This document shows, piece by piece, positions 1-10,509 of a stretch of DNA of 64,000 nucleotides; position 1 is the first letter of the stretch; each line of letters opens with the position of its first letter. The DNA comes from Collybiopsis luxurians FD-317 M1. Its lineage: Eukaryota; Basidiomycota; Agaricomycetes; Agaricales; Omphalotaceae. The stretch spans positions 445,536 through 509,535 of the forward strand of contig KN834789.1 in NCBI GenBank assembly GCA_000827265.1. Direction: 5' to 3'. Under the pieces are notes generated by a model. That model saw only the letters and a program-made list of their open reading frames with translations, had not been told where the DNA came from and ran no database searches. Both the position numbers and the translations under genes were made by a program.

Positions 1-1279
1 GCGAGGGGAAGGACCGTCGAGAGAACCAAAAGACTCGCCAACGATAGAACTCAATCTGCGCGTCACAGACGGTCAGCCGTGAAACCAGTAGCCGCAACAC
101 AAATGCAAAGCAGCACACCACTGGTGACAGTCAATTTTAGACATGCTTCGTGAACACCCATCCATCCATTGATGAGAACTTCGTCTTGCGGTACTTGGGG
201 TCCTTCCGAACAAAATTCTCAGTTTAGTCTCTGAGAAACTCGTCATTCAGAAGCGGCAGCGAAGAATCCGCGTCACGGGCACAAGAAAGGCCTGCACAGT
301 CTTCATCTTTCATCGCAGCTCTAGGTCAGCTTCTCAATGGTACTTCTCAATGGTACTTCATCCAACGACGATGCCCTTCCGGATACCTTCTTTTACAGTA
401 CGAGCATTCTCGGTCTTTAGCTAGGCATAATCGTCCCGCTTCTAAGCTTTGTCAGGTTTCGAGGTCAAAAAGGCAGGGATCTGAAGAAAGTATGTTTTGG
501 CTGCCATAATGACTCAAGTGTGATTTCTCGATTGCCGAACTCTCCAGGAGGATCCCTCTAGGAAGAAAGGTAATGCCAATCGTAAGTTTTATTTGAAGAG
601 AGCTGGAAATAGTTTCTCAAACACCCTTGAGATGATATGCAGGCTGCTCTTGACCGTGGATTTGCCGTGGATAGGCGTAGTAATTACACAAGGATTCTCT
701 TTGGGACGTCAGCGCGTAAGCAGCGGTCAAAGCATGAGTTCATAATTACCACAGCTAGTGTGCTTCAAGACAGCAATTTGAGAAGAAAAGCAACCATCTT
801 TTTCGAGGATCCGTCATTGTTCGACATTTCCTTGGAATTTCACTGCAAAATCTTTGACACCGAGGACTTTGCAGCGACGCGGGAATGAGGTTCAGGTCAG
901 CCGAAAGAAGCTGCAGGATAAATACCGAGCAAACGATCTCCCAGATTAACCTTCCTGTGCATTCAGATCTTGAGCTGCACCGTGTATTATGCTTCCTTCC
1001 TCCTTACTTAAGGACTTGAGTGTTCAAGAAGATATCGGCAATATACGGCAATACTTTACGCGCATTGACAGTCTCGTTCGATAAAGACTCTGACCTGAAT
1101 GCTCTTTTTGACAGCAAGGGACCTTCGAAACCAGATTCCGTTCCAGTCGTTCCAGGTTGGTTCCAGGCATAGTTATATGCCTCAGCGCCACGGAGAAAAG
1201 TATGAAACTTTGAAAGCCAAGTTGGCAGTTCCCCAGTCGGCCCGATCCGCGCAGAAGCTGGAAGGCGCTCAACTTGCTC
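1..1279. other. Left-edge region without a confident gene
   Basis: No convincing gene was found here. Frame 1 is open from the window edge to a TGA at 151-153. It encodes about 50 basic, low-complexity residues and could be the tail of a gene to the left, but it matches nothing I recognise. A short ORF at 637-888 starts with ATG but has no recognisable motif. The last part should hold the promoter of the ABC ATPase gene that starts at 1280. Confidence 0.4.
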
Positions 1280-2207
1280 ATGTCCGGTGACGATCTTTTC
1301 ACAGTCCACGACCTGGACTGTACAACCGAAGAGGGTTCACAAATATTTTCTGGCGTAAGCATAGTCTTGAACGAAGGTATAATTGGCTCGATCGGACGAC
1401 TGTGTTTCTCAAACGGGGTCGAACAGGTGATATAGTCGTGGTGCAAGGCAAGAGCGGTTGCGGGAAGACGACGTTTCTGAAATGCCTTGCGCACCTGAAT
1501 TTGTACACTGGGAAGATTTTGTTTCACGGAAAGTATGTTACATTTATTGGCACGCATACCCTCAAAACTCAATTTCTATATCTATATTCAGAACTCCGAA
1601 ATCTTATGGTATTATTTCTCCGTCTTCGACCTTTTCAACTCATTAAAGGTGTGAATATAGGCATTCCTGTATATCGGACGAAGGTTGCATATGTCCCTCA
1701 GCGGCCTCCACTCCTCCCTGGTTCCCCGCGCGACTTTCTATCTGCAGCATTCTCTTTCGGCGCTCGTCGAAAGAAGGGAAAGTCCGCCTCTATGTACGCT
1801 GAAGATCCTGAGTATCCTGTAAAAATCGCAAGCTCTTGGGGGATTGATGTACAGCTGTGGAATCGCGATTGGTCAAATCTTAGCGGAGGAGAAACTCAGC
1901 GAATTGCACTTGCAATCTGTATCGGTCTTGACTCCGCCGAGGTTTTACTTCTAGATGGTAGGCCCGACTCCTGGTACTGACAAGTCTGTTATTCATGTTT
2001 GAGTCCCTAGAACCAACTTCAGCATTGGATCACCAATCATGTTTACAGGTCGAACGGCAGATCCTGGATACACTGAGATCAAATGAAAGTTCTCTTAAAG
2101 CTATTGTCTGGATTACCCATTCGCCTGAACAAGCCAGTCGTGTTGGAACAAGATTTCTCCATTTCTCAGGGGGTAGCGCTCTCGAAGAGCCCAACCCACC
2201 TGTTTAG
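1280..2207 (+). CDS. Single-domain ABC transporter ATPase, FetA/YbbL type
   Basis: This encodes a lone ATP-binding cassette subunit of about 237 residues. Inferred exons are 1280-1376, 1427-1532, 1592-1608, 1661-1957 and 2011-2207. All joins keep frame and use GT-AG introns of 50-59 nt. The Walker A motif GKSGCGKT lies near residues 40-47. The signature LSGGE is near 147, and Walker B (VLLLD) runs straight into EPTSALD across the last intron. The H-loop histidine is in THS. The 17-nt third exon supplies TPKSY just before the family-typical GIPxYR stretch. In bacteria this subfamily pairs with a UPF0014 membrane protein in metal export. No membrane domain is fused and no permease gene lies nearby, so the substrate and location are unknown. 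The family call is good; the physiological role is open. Confidence 0.8.
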
Positions 2208-2321
2208 GTTGTGACTTGCTCAGAGGAATGCTACAATTGATTTACAGGATAAGACAATCATTACAGACTGACAAAAAAGACTGCAGATGATAATAACTCG
2301 AGCAAGTGTAGATTACAATAT

Positions 2322-3837
2322 TTATAGGACTGTTTTTGATATACTATTCATGACCCTCTGGGTCGATTGAAGTTTTGGAGTAAGCATGTTGTATGCTTCC
2401 AAGTCGTGCTTCTGAATTTCTGCAGCAAGCTCAGTACGCAGGTTCTCGATGTGTGGCTTCAGAGAATTTCTGATCAGTTCTGTAAAATTATCTTCGAGCT
2501 CTTCTGCAGTGTCTTCTGGGTAAAAGGGAGAACTAGGGGGAGATATGGGTCTGTCCAGGTAAGATGTTAGCGTGTCAGAGAGTTTTCGAAGCTCTTCATC
2601 ATCTTGTGCACGCTCTTTTTGAAGTTTGTCTAGCTGATCCATAAGCTTTGACCGGAATGTTAGATTTTATCCCCACGAAAAAAAGTGGATTCACCTTGGC
2701 TAATTCTGTTTCTTGTTTTACCTGGTTCTCCATTAGTCGGTTGCGTTCAGCATCTAACTGGATATTCTCTGTAGTAATAGACCTTGTCCACTCTTCCAGC
2801 TCAGAAAGTTGATCAGAAATCCCCTCAGCCTTGTGTGGTATAGCATCTAGAGATGAATTCCCTGTAGCCTTGAAATATGATAATATCATCTCCTTTAATT
2901 TCTGTTCCTCTATATTCACGTCATGCTCTGCAAAATCAACATGGCGGGAGACTTTAAGGATTGCATCCTGTAGGTGTGCCATGCGCCTTCCCAGATTTGG
3001 AGAAACAACGGTCTGAAGGGAGGTATACTTTCGCTTCATATTCATCGCAACATCACCGTCTGGTTCCGTATCTACCTGCTCTCCTTTTCCCTGACCGGAC
3101 ACAGGAGAAACCGACGCTGCTTGTTCCTGTAAGCGCTCTGCCTCGCTAAGCTTCAGCTTGAGCTCCTCAAGTAAATCTCGGAGCGTCGAAACTTGAGATT
3201 GGAGAGTATGGTCGGAGGGAAAGTCAGAGGGAAGAATTTCTTCGCTGTCTCGGATTCGGGCTTCAGCTGTAGTCATCTGCCTCTCTACTTCTTCCCTACG
3301 TGCAACTAGCCTTTCAACCACCGCCTTTTGCTTCGAAGAAGGGACGTTCGTGGCATTAGATATTTGTAGACTTTCGGTCAGCCTCTGGTGTTCCTCCAGT
3401 AGAGTGTCATAATCGGCTCTTAATCTTTGAGTCGCTTCAACTTTAGTAAGGTTCTATATCAGATCAGATGTTATAGACTTACTCCACAAGCTTCAGCAGT
3501 ACTCTCTCGCTGTCTTCTGCCGTAGGCTTCTGATCGTGAACTAGACTCTTGGACATCGTGGGCGCTGCACGAGTCACAGGTGATGAAGGGGATGAACGAG
3601 GAGGAGTCTTTGCTAGACGTGGCGGTCCATAATTCGGTCGAAGAGTTGCCCACTCCGGATCGTCCGGATGAACGAACCTGCATCCTTTGGAACTTGTCGG
3701 TGGGTGAGCATGGTATTCGCCGTTGGCCGTCTTCCTGAGCTCCCCCAACGCGTTATAGAACTTTTGAAAAGCTATTAGAGATGCGAACAAAGTTCTCGGA
3801 ATAACCTTACATGGCAGCGCGTCCTGGTCTTTTTCAT
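2322..3837 (-). CDS. Coiled-coil protein with N-terminal half CCCH-like motif
   Basis: Predicted length is 455 residues. Inferred exons on the minus strand are 3837-3811, 3760-3503, 3453-2695 and 2645-2322, with 49-50 nt introns. The N-terminus has Arg-Cys-His followed by GCRFVHPDDPEW, which resembles the C-x3-H end of a CCCH zinc finger. The middle cysteines of a full C-x8-C-x5-C-x3-H finger are missing. A proline/serine-rich linker follows. From about residue 100 to the end the protein is mostly Glu/Lys/Leu heptads (for example ARREEVERQMTTAEARI), so it is a long coiled coil. Intron 2 uses gtactg as donor, because the nearer gtaagt would leave an intron of only 28 nt. I do not recognise the family. 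A scaffold or microtubule-associated role is possible but unproven. Confidence 0.65.
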
Positions 3838-4344
3838 GGAGTGAGCTGAAGAAGTTGGTCGGGGAGATGATTGGATTAGCGCTGAGACGTTCTCACGCTT
3901 CTTAATGTATCACTTAAGTCTATTATAGTATTCTTGTACATTCAACCACTCCGGAGTCTGTATTGAAGTTATAAAATCTAGCTATACTGAGAAACCATTC
4001 ATGTGGGAGAGGGCAGTGGGCAATAGACACGCATGAAATGGACACCTCGGGGGAGGGCCCTTAATATCGTTGGCTTATGGCAGAGGGTCCGTTGGCTTTT
4101 AAATAGCCGCTTTGAAATGCATGACTGCAAGAACTCTCATGCTTATCATTCGCAAACTGGTCGATACGCAGCTATTGACTTGGTGAAGATCACCCAACAA
4201 TTGGATAGTAAGGATTAATTTCAATAGTAATTGGAGGTAGAAAGCGCGGCATCGGAGAGGACAACTACCAATTACATGCTTCAGCCCGATGATGATGTGA
4301 AGAGAAAATATGCAACGAAGGTTCAAACAATGCCTTTGTGACCA
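3838..4344. other. Intergenic region upstream of the coiled-coil gene
   Basis: This stretch lies between the stop of nur1 and the start of the coiled-coil gene, both on the minus strand. It should hold the promoter of the latter and the 3' end of nur1. Short ORFs on both strands show no recognisable motifs. No RNA gene or repeat was seen. Confidence 0.4.
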
Positions 4345-5709
4345 TCAGTCCTCCCATACACTCACCACCTCCGACTGGTGGGTCATGACTGCCACATCTC
4401 TGCGAATGGGATTTATTCGAGGGTAAACGAACTATAGAGAGAGAGCTCAATACGTGTGTTGGACCGTAAAACAGGGAAAACCTACCCCTTCATTGTACTC
4501 GTTCATAACCTCTGCATACAAAATCTCCTTGTCTTTGATGAGTGCCTTGTAGGACAACGTCGTAACATGCAACTGCATGAAAATTGTGAGGAATATGAGA
4601 AGGATAAAAGATTTGTCCGTTCCTACCTGCGCTCCGACAACGCCCATAATCACCAACATTATAATCCAATTAGACGAATTAGTCGCCATCCACAGGAGTG
4701 CATGAACAGGAGAATATATATCAAAAAGCATCATCTCCAGTTCTCCTGGCGTCCAAATCTGCAGCTGCTGTACCCGTGAGGATTTTCGTAAAGGCTGGGC
4801 CGTAGTTGAAGGTTTCATTCCGAGCAAAAATCTCCAAAATGCGATAAAAGCGGACCACGCGCCGTTCTGAAACCTTACTGCAAGAGAGGGAGGTTCCAGT
4901 TTATCGAAATCGAGATCGTCACTGTCAACGAATTTTGCATTCGGGGACGAGACAGGTTCGTCTCGGCGGTGGAGACGGTAAAGTTTGATGCGAGTAAAGG
5001 TATATACCGCATTCACGACTGATAATGAGACCAGGAAAACTGTCATTGGGATCGTCTAAAAGTTGCATCAGAGGAGAGAACTAGGATATAGAAATCGACA
5101 GACCCAATCAAACCACGAACGTCCTTCACTTTCTCTTAACATCTCATTCCATTCCACGTCGCTGGTCTGCGCGCTTCGAGATTGACTAACGCGTACACAG
5201 AGATGAAGAAAGTGAAGAAGGCCTCCAAGCGCGAAAGCAGAAGTTCTTGGGGAAGGTAGAGGTATGTTGTTAGGAAATTGGGAAATTTCGAATGCTACCC
5301 GGGAAGGAAAAGACGACACTCTAGAAAAGTGTCAGAGAAATGACGAGTTTGGATAATGAGCCATTTACTTTTCAATAAAGCCCTTCTTCTTGATAAAAGC
5401 TTTCCTGGCGGGTGTGCCATTTAATGAAGAGCCTGCGACACTAGGCCGGCCTCCACCCCTGGATTTGTTTTGTAAAGGAGTGGCATACGGGGGAGGACGT
5501 CTTGACCTGGCAGCTTCCCAGTCAAAGGGAACAGAAGAAGAGATGGATGGAGTGCTAGCAGGTGACTGGTGAATGCCAATGGAGACTCTACCTCTTGGTT
5601 TCGGTGTAACTGGTGCTGAATAGGCGGGAGACGCGTGATTTGAAGAGCCAGAGCGACTTGGAGAAGCAGAAGAGGCATTATTTGCCTGAGCAAAACGTCT
5701 GAGAGCCAT
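4345..5709 (-). CDS. nur1: Nuclear rim protein 1 / Mug154 family (DUF2418)
   Basis: This encodes a fungal inner nuclear membrane protein of 404 residues. In yeast, Nur1 works with Lem2/Heh1 and the cohibin complex to tether silent chromatin and rDNA at the nuclear rim. Exons on the minus strand are 5709-5369, 5320-5104, 5055-4486 and 4431-4345; introns are 48, 48 and 54 nt. The first exon is a Ser/Pro-rich tail with VPFDWEAARSR. Family hallmarks follow: a hydrophobic segment with LGGLLHFLHLCVRVSQ, then WFDWTIPMTVFLVSLS, VYTFTRIKLYRLHRR, SPNAKFVDSDDLDFDKLEPP, the hydrophobic ALLWMATNSSNWIIMLVIMG, and the C-terminal YNEGFVYPRINPIRRD. The start at 5709 (MALRRFAQ) was chosen because the upstream frame extension has no family features. 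Assignment is from memory of the family. Confidence 0.82.
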
Positions 5710-6037
5710 TGTTGGTGTCAAGCACGCGCACACAAAATAATCTCGGCCCGGCTGCCGGCTTTGCCTAACCATTGCCTCGTTTTGATCACGTGAAGTCACG
5801 TGTAACAAGTTTAAGTTCAAGCCCCCAAAAAATTCCAACTTCAACTCGCTTTATTCTTTCTCTCTTCTTTACTTCCATCGCGTCACCCTGCCTCCCTCCA
5901 CACGTAAATCTATCACGACGTCCATTCTACGTCCTCAAACAGCCACTTCTCTGTCGCCCAGCTCTAGTATCAGGTATTCCTCTTTTTGTTCTTCTCATTG
6001 TGTAAGTACTGAACAAGTTTTCGTCCACAGCGTCAGA
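5710..6037. promoter_or_regulatory. Divergent promoter region, nur1 and 6038 gene
   Basis: This 328-bp spacer separates the starts of two divergent genes. It contains pyrimidine-rich runs toward the plus-strand gene and two close copies of tcacgtg-like sequence near 5788-5803 (gatcacgtgaagtcacgtg). These CACGTG E-box cores are candidate bHLH binding sites. Binding is inferred only from the palindromic core. A spliced 5' UTR is possible, since gtaagt occurs near 6002. Confidence 0.4.
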
Positions 6038-7417
6038 ATGGCTCAACCTTCATCTTCTCACCGTGATCGTGACGAACACCACCGTCATCATCGTAGCGAA
6101 CGCTCTTCGCACCACCACCACAGAACAATATCTTCCACTACACTACTTCTCGTCCTTTCCCTCGTTCTCGCCGTCCTTGCAATCATGCTTTCCCTTCCCT
6201 CCAGCTCAACTGGTAATCCTGCAGACCCAACCACGTCAGGTGTTTGGAACTATCTCACTCCAAAACGTACCCAGGCCTTGATTGCTCGGGAAAGTGCCGT
6301 CGCCGTTCGTGAAGCTGAAGTCGCCCGCCGTGAAGCTGAGCTTCTTGCTGGTGCCCCAGGCGGTGTGATTGCGACGCCTTCTCCCGTTCTTTGCCCCCCT
6401 TGTCTCGCCGCAACTACAGTCGAGACGATCACAGGTCCTATACAGACTGTCATCAAGGAAATCGTCAAAGAAGACTCGTTGACTCCCCCAGGGTGGTCGA
6501 GTCCTCGTCTTGACGATATCCTGGACAGGGAGCTCAAAATTGCAGAGAGGGAACGCGAAATCAGCAAGCGTGAAGAAAACGTCAACCGGAGAGAACACGA
6601 TGCTGCCCGTCGGGAAAACTGGATTATGGAGCAGCTCATGTCAGTTCAACTTTTTACGTATTGATTACCTCTTCTAATTTCCTTTTTTTTCTTTCTTTTG
6701 CAGTGCTCTCGGAAACGATAGTCCCGCCGTCGAAGAGGAATACGTCTATGAACCCGTGGGGTCCAAGCGTAAACCCAAGGTAGCGCCACCCTCCCCGCGC
6801 CGTTCCGAGCTTTGAGACGAAGGAGGTTTCATTCGAGCGTTTTTCTTGCTTCATATACATAGTCCGTATGAATCCTATCCTGCCCCCTCCCTCCTTCGTC
6901 CGGGCTTGGGGGACGTACGGTGTTTTTGTTTTGTCCCCCTCGCCCCCTTCGTTACCCTTTTGGTTGTCAGTCAAGAGAATTATTTTTGATTCCGTATCGA
7001 TGATCGATGTGTCGATCGCGTCGCGTTTTATATACCCACGTGATGGGTTCACCTTACCTTTCCTTGACTGGCTATCAAAAGGGCGTCATCTTGCTCATCC
7101 TATCCATTTCTTTTTATCATGTGAATGGTTTTACTGACTACTGTTTTTTATAGTATCAAGAGCTTCCTCCGTTGGTCATTTCAGAAACGCAGTACGAGAC
7201 CGAAACAAAAACAGTCACCCAAACAGCCTACGTTCCCTCGCCATCTGCCACCCGAGTCGTGGCCTTCCCTACGCCTGAAGCCGTTGAAATGTCCGTGACC
7301 ACGTCGATTCCTCGAACAACCGCAGTGGAATACATCACTGAAGAGGAAGAACCCGTGGTTGTCCGGGCTAGACCTACCGCACGCCGTGCTCCTGCCGGAT
7401 GGTTCCCTGGCTGGTAG
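6038..7417 (+). CDS. Single-pass membrane protein with charged coiled-coil repeats
   Basis: The function is not recognised. The N-terminus is Ser/His-rich. One strongly hydrophobic helix follows at about residues 32-53 (LLLVLSLVLAVLAIMLSL). Two heptad-like blocks come next, one with RESAVAVREAEVARREAELL and one with ELKIAEREREISKREEN, so the soluble part should form a coiled coil. Exon 1 is 6038-6639, intron 6640-6703 and exon 2 starts at 6704. Exon 2 can then take two routes. It can splice at 6779 to 7154, which removes a 374-nt intron and adds about 87 residues ending WFPGW. Without splicing it stops at 6814 after about 11 further residues. The spliced form is preferred because the distal ORF is open and begins at a good acceptor (tttttatag). 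Confidence 0.6.
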
Positions 7418-7903
7418 ACAGCTGGTTTGATTGTTCTCTTTAATGTCCCGTAACGTTATTTGTAGTGATTTACGTGTTTGCTTGCTTATTTCCTTTTTCC
7501 TCGCTTATTCTTGGCCGTTTTTCTTATTTGCTTACCTTACTTGCGCGCTCGAATCTCCTTTCATCTCTATTCATCTCGCGGAACCTCCTTGATATTCTTC
7601 TCTTTGTGTGCTTTTGGAACGTGAACGATTTCCTACCTCGGGTTCTCTGCTTTGGCGGCCTTGAAGTACTTATCTGTCCGACCTTTTTCCTCTTTTTACG
7701 AGTACTTTACAGACACAAAGTTGGATGACATTGACGACTTACTTACCGTTTAACGTACGATTCCTGACGATGTAAGTAGTGTAGATTATGGTAGAACTTA
7801 TATATGTATCTTTGCTCTGAATATTAAGCGTCGGCGTCAAACAAAGTTCAGACTGACTTCGACGCCGTTGTGATAGCTGCGAAGTCTGACTCTTTCCACT
7901 TTA
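7418..7903. other. Spacer with T-rich stretches, no gene seen
   Basis: This region joins the 3' end of the membrane protein gene to the start of the PheRS gene. It is rich in T and C. One plus-strand ORF (7465-7728) is made of hydrophobic residues translated from T-rich sequence and is not supported as a gene. The PheRS promoter should lie here. Confidence 0.4.
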
Positions 7904-9369
7904 ATGTTGCAGCTTCGGCTGTCTTGTGCTCTGCGGAATTGCCGGCCTGCATACCGCAGCTTCAACACCACCGCCGTTAGACTCAAGCCGCTGGTTATTC
8001 TCGACGAGCAGCATGCTACTGACAAAGTCACCAATGTCACCCCAGCAATCCTGTCCAAAATCCCCATGCGACTACACAACCAGACTGACCATCCCCTCAG
8101 CATCCTGAAAACAATCATTCAATCCCACTACGACGACTTTTCCCACTTTTCTTCCTTGTCGCCATTGGTCACCCCCTTCAAGAATTTCGATGAGCTCTCC
8201 TTCCCAAAAGACCACCCAGGTCGTTCCGTCACGGACAGTTATTATATTAACAAGGATCTAATGCTCCGCACACATACTTCTGCTCACGAAGTTCAAGTTT
8301 TTGGTGAAAAACAAGACAAGTGGCTGCTTACGGCGGATGTGTACCGGCGAGACGAGATTGACCGGTCGCACTATCCCGTTTTCCACCAGATGGAAGGCGC
8401 TAGACTGTTCGATGCTACTGCGGCGGGTATGAAGGAGGTTGAGGAGGACAATGCTCGTCTTGAAGGGATCCTAAAGCAATCGAATATAGTCATCGAGGAT
8501 ATTCCTCACATCTCGGAGGCCAACCCTGTTCAACCGACTCATAACCCCGCACATGCGGAACTGGTAGCGAAGAATCTCAAGTTGTCGTTGAACAGTCTGA
8601 TCCTACGCCTGTTTGGATCTGGAGAAAGGTCATCACCTTTGCGTGTACGGTGGATAGAGGCGTATTTTCCGTTTACGAGCCCGAGTTTCGAGGTTGAGGT
8701 GTTTTACGGGGGAAGGTGGCTGGAGATTTTGGGGTCTGGTGTTGTTTTGCAGTCCACGCTTGATAAAGCGAGTGAGTGCGATTCCTCGTTCTAAGACGCG
8801 TCTATATGCTGAGCCTTTTTGTCAGATGTTCAAGGCAAGATTGGTTGGGCTTTCGGTCTCGGTCTGGAACGAATTGCTATGGTTCTGTTTTCAATACCGG
8901 ATATTCGTTTGTTCTGGTCTCAAGACGAACGCTTCCTCTCGCAATTCAAATCTGGAGAAATTACAACGTTCAAACCGTATTCCAAGTTTCCCGCATGTTT
9001 TAAGGATCTTAGTTTTTGGAATCCAGAAGGTTCTGCCCCGCTGCACGATAATGACTTTTGCGACGTCGTTCGGGATGTTGCTGGGGATCTCGTGGAAGAC
9101 GTAAAATTGGTATGTACCCTGACTCAAGTATTTGACTGTACTAGACGGCTGGAACAGATCGATTCTTTCGTGCATCCAAAAACGAACCGGTCGAGTTCGT
9201 GTTATAGAATTAATTACAGGTCCATGGACAGGCAAGTTGGCTTTACAAGAGAGCAAGAATAAATCGCTGACTGTTTGGGACTAGGTCTTTGTCGAACGAA
9301 GAAGTCAACGAACTGCAAAAGCAAGTTGTGAATCGTCTGACAGGGGAATTTAGAGTAGAGATTCGTTAA
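7904..9369 (+). CDS. msf1: Mitochondrial phenylalanyl-tRNA synthetase
   Basis: This enzyme charges mitochondrial tRNA-Phe. It is the single-chain class II form, here 436 residues. Exons are 7904-8771, 8826-9109, 9158-9231 and 9285-9369. A mitochondrial-type N-terminus (basic, Ser-rich, [12 protein letters not shown]) precedes the catalytic domain, which shows [28 protein letters not shown] and the motif 3 stretch GLGLERIAM. The C-terminus has the anticodon-binding (FDX-ACB) features [18 protein letters not shown] and ends VEIR. The third intron (9232-9284) has a GC donor in the context CAG/GCAAGT instead of GT; the join is forced by frame and by family similarity. The gene converges on the GrpE gene, with 68 bp between stops. 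Confidence 0.92.
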
Positions 9370-9437
9370 TTATTACGCAAAAGACTACAGTATGCTCTAG
9401 TCAACGTAGCACTAAACCGCCTTAGCCCTAGAAAGTC

Positions 9438-10262
9438 CTATGAAGAAGTATCTTGCACCACTCCGACCTGGGCAGCGCGTAAAACCCGATCCTTGATCAT
9501 ATATCCAGACTTCTGGCACTCTAGCACTGTTCCAGGCTCTTTGCCAGGGATAGGTGCCTGATACAAGGCTTCGTGAAGATTGGGATCAAACTTGTCGCCC
9601 GTAGGGTCGAAAGGTTTCACGTGGTATTTGAAGAGGGTTTGCAAGAGCTGACGTTGGGTCATTTCGACGCCAGTGTGCAGCTCTTGAAGGTAAGCCTGAG
9701 CGGATTTTGGAGGGTCGGAAAGATTTTGGGATTCTGATGGGGCGGAGGATTCGGAAGAGGGTGATAATGCAGAGGTAGGTACGGATTTTAAAGCGAGAGA
9801 GAGTACGTCGACGGTTTCGAGAAGGTCTGAGGCGAAACGGGTAATGGCAAAGTCGCGAGTCTGCTCCTTTTCACGAGCAGAATTTCGCTGGAGATTGAGA
9901 AAATCTGCTTGGAGATAGCGAAGACGGCTCTACAGAATGTCAAATGAGCTGAACGGAATCAGGCAAGTTGAATTTGAACGCACTGTCAAGTCGACGACTT
10001 CGGCCTCCTTGGCCTTTAATTTTTCGGCTTCTGGTGAAGGAGCGGGCTGAGTTTGAGAGTCCTGGCCCTGGCCCTGGCTCTGTTTTCCCTCTTGGTCCTT
10101 GTTTGGTTCCTCTGGCTGGTCAGATTTTGTTTCCGAGTAAGCTCGTCTGAAATTTATGAGTTGTGGACGAGAAAAGGAAGCAGAAGGACGAGCCAGCGTC
10201 CTTGAGGACAATGAAGCCGAACATGAACGGAATATATGACGGGAGTAGACGGAGCTCATCAT
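9438..10262 (-). CDS. mge1: GrpE-type nucleotide exchange factor, mitochondrial
   Basis: This is the nucleotide exchange factor for mitochondrial Hsp70 (Ssc1), needed for protein import and folding in the matrix. It is 256 residues in two exons (10262-9984 and 9929-9438) with a 54-nt intron. The N-terminus is basic and Ser/Arg-rich, consistent with a matrix presequence. A Gln/Pro-rich linker leads into the long GrpE helix (SRLRYLQADFLNLQRNSARE). The C-terminal beta domain carries the family signature, with HEALYQAPIPGKEPGTVLE and GYMIKDRVLRAAQVGV. Length and domain order match eukaryotic GrpE proteins. Confidence 0.93.
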
Positions 10263-10509
10263 GGTCGGGTCCCAGGACGAATTTTTTTAGACGCCGGCAA
10301 GGACAAAGTATCGGACCGCCATAACAGGGAAAAAAAAAAAACCTTGAAATAAAAAAACATAAAACGGACATTGAACGGGCCTTGCTCTCACAAAAAAAAA
10401 AAAAAGAATGCTCTGTTCAAAGGGCACTCTTTTTTTTAATTTCACTCGGAGCCACACGGAACTCCGAAGAGTCACTCAAAATTCTCACTTTCTCTTTCTT
10501 TCCCGTACC
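10263..10509. promoter_or_regulatory. Divergent promoter between mge1 and C1-THF synthase
   Basis: This 247-bp spacer separates two divergent housekeeping genes. It has several A/T homopolymer runs (near 10329-10340, 10391-10405 and 10430-10438), as seen in nucleosome-poor constitutive promoters. A pyrimidine-rich stretch (ctttctctttctttccc) lies just before the ATG at 10510. No clear TATA box was seen. Confidence 0.45.

Noticed and set aside
637..888. 83-codon plus-strand ORF starting with ATG
   Set aside because: It has no recognisable motif, no splice partner and no promoter signal; a random ORF of this length is expected here.
7465..7728. 87-codon hydrophobic plus-strand ORF
   Set aside because: Its hydrophobicity comes from T-rich 3' sequence, and it lacks an ATG in good context.
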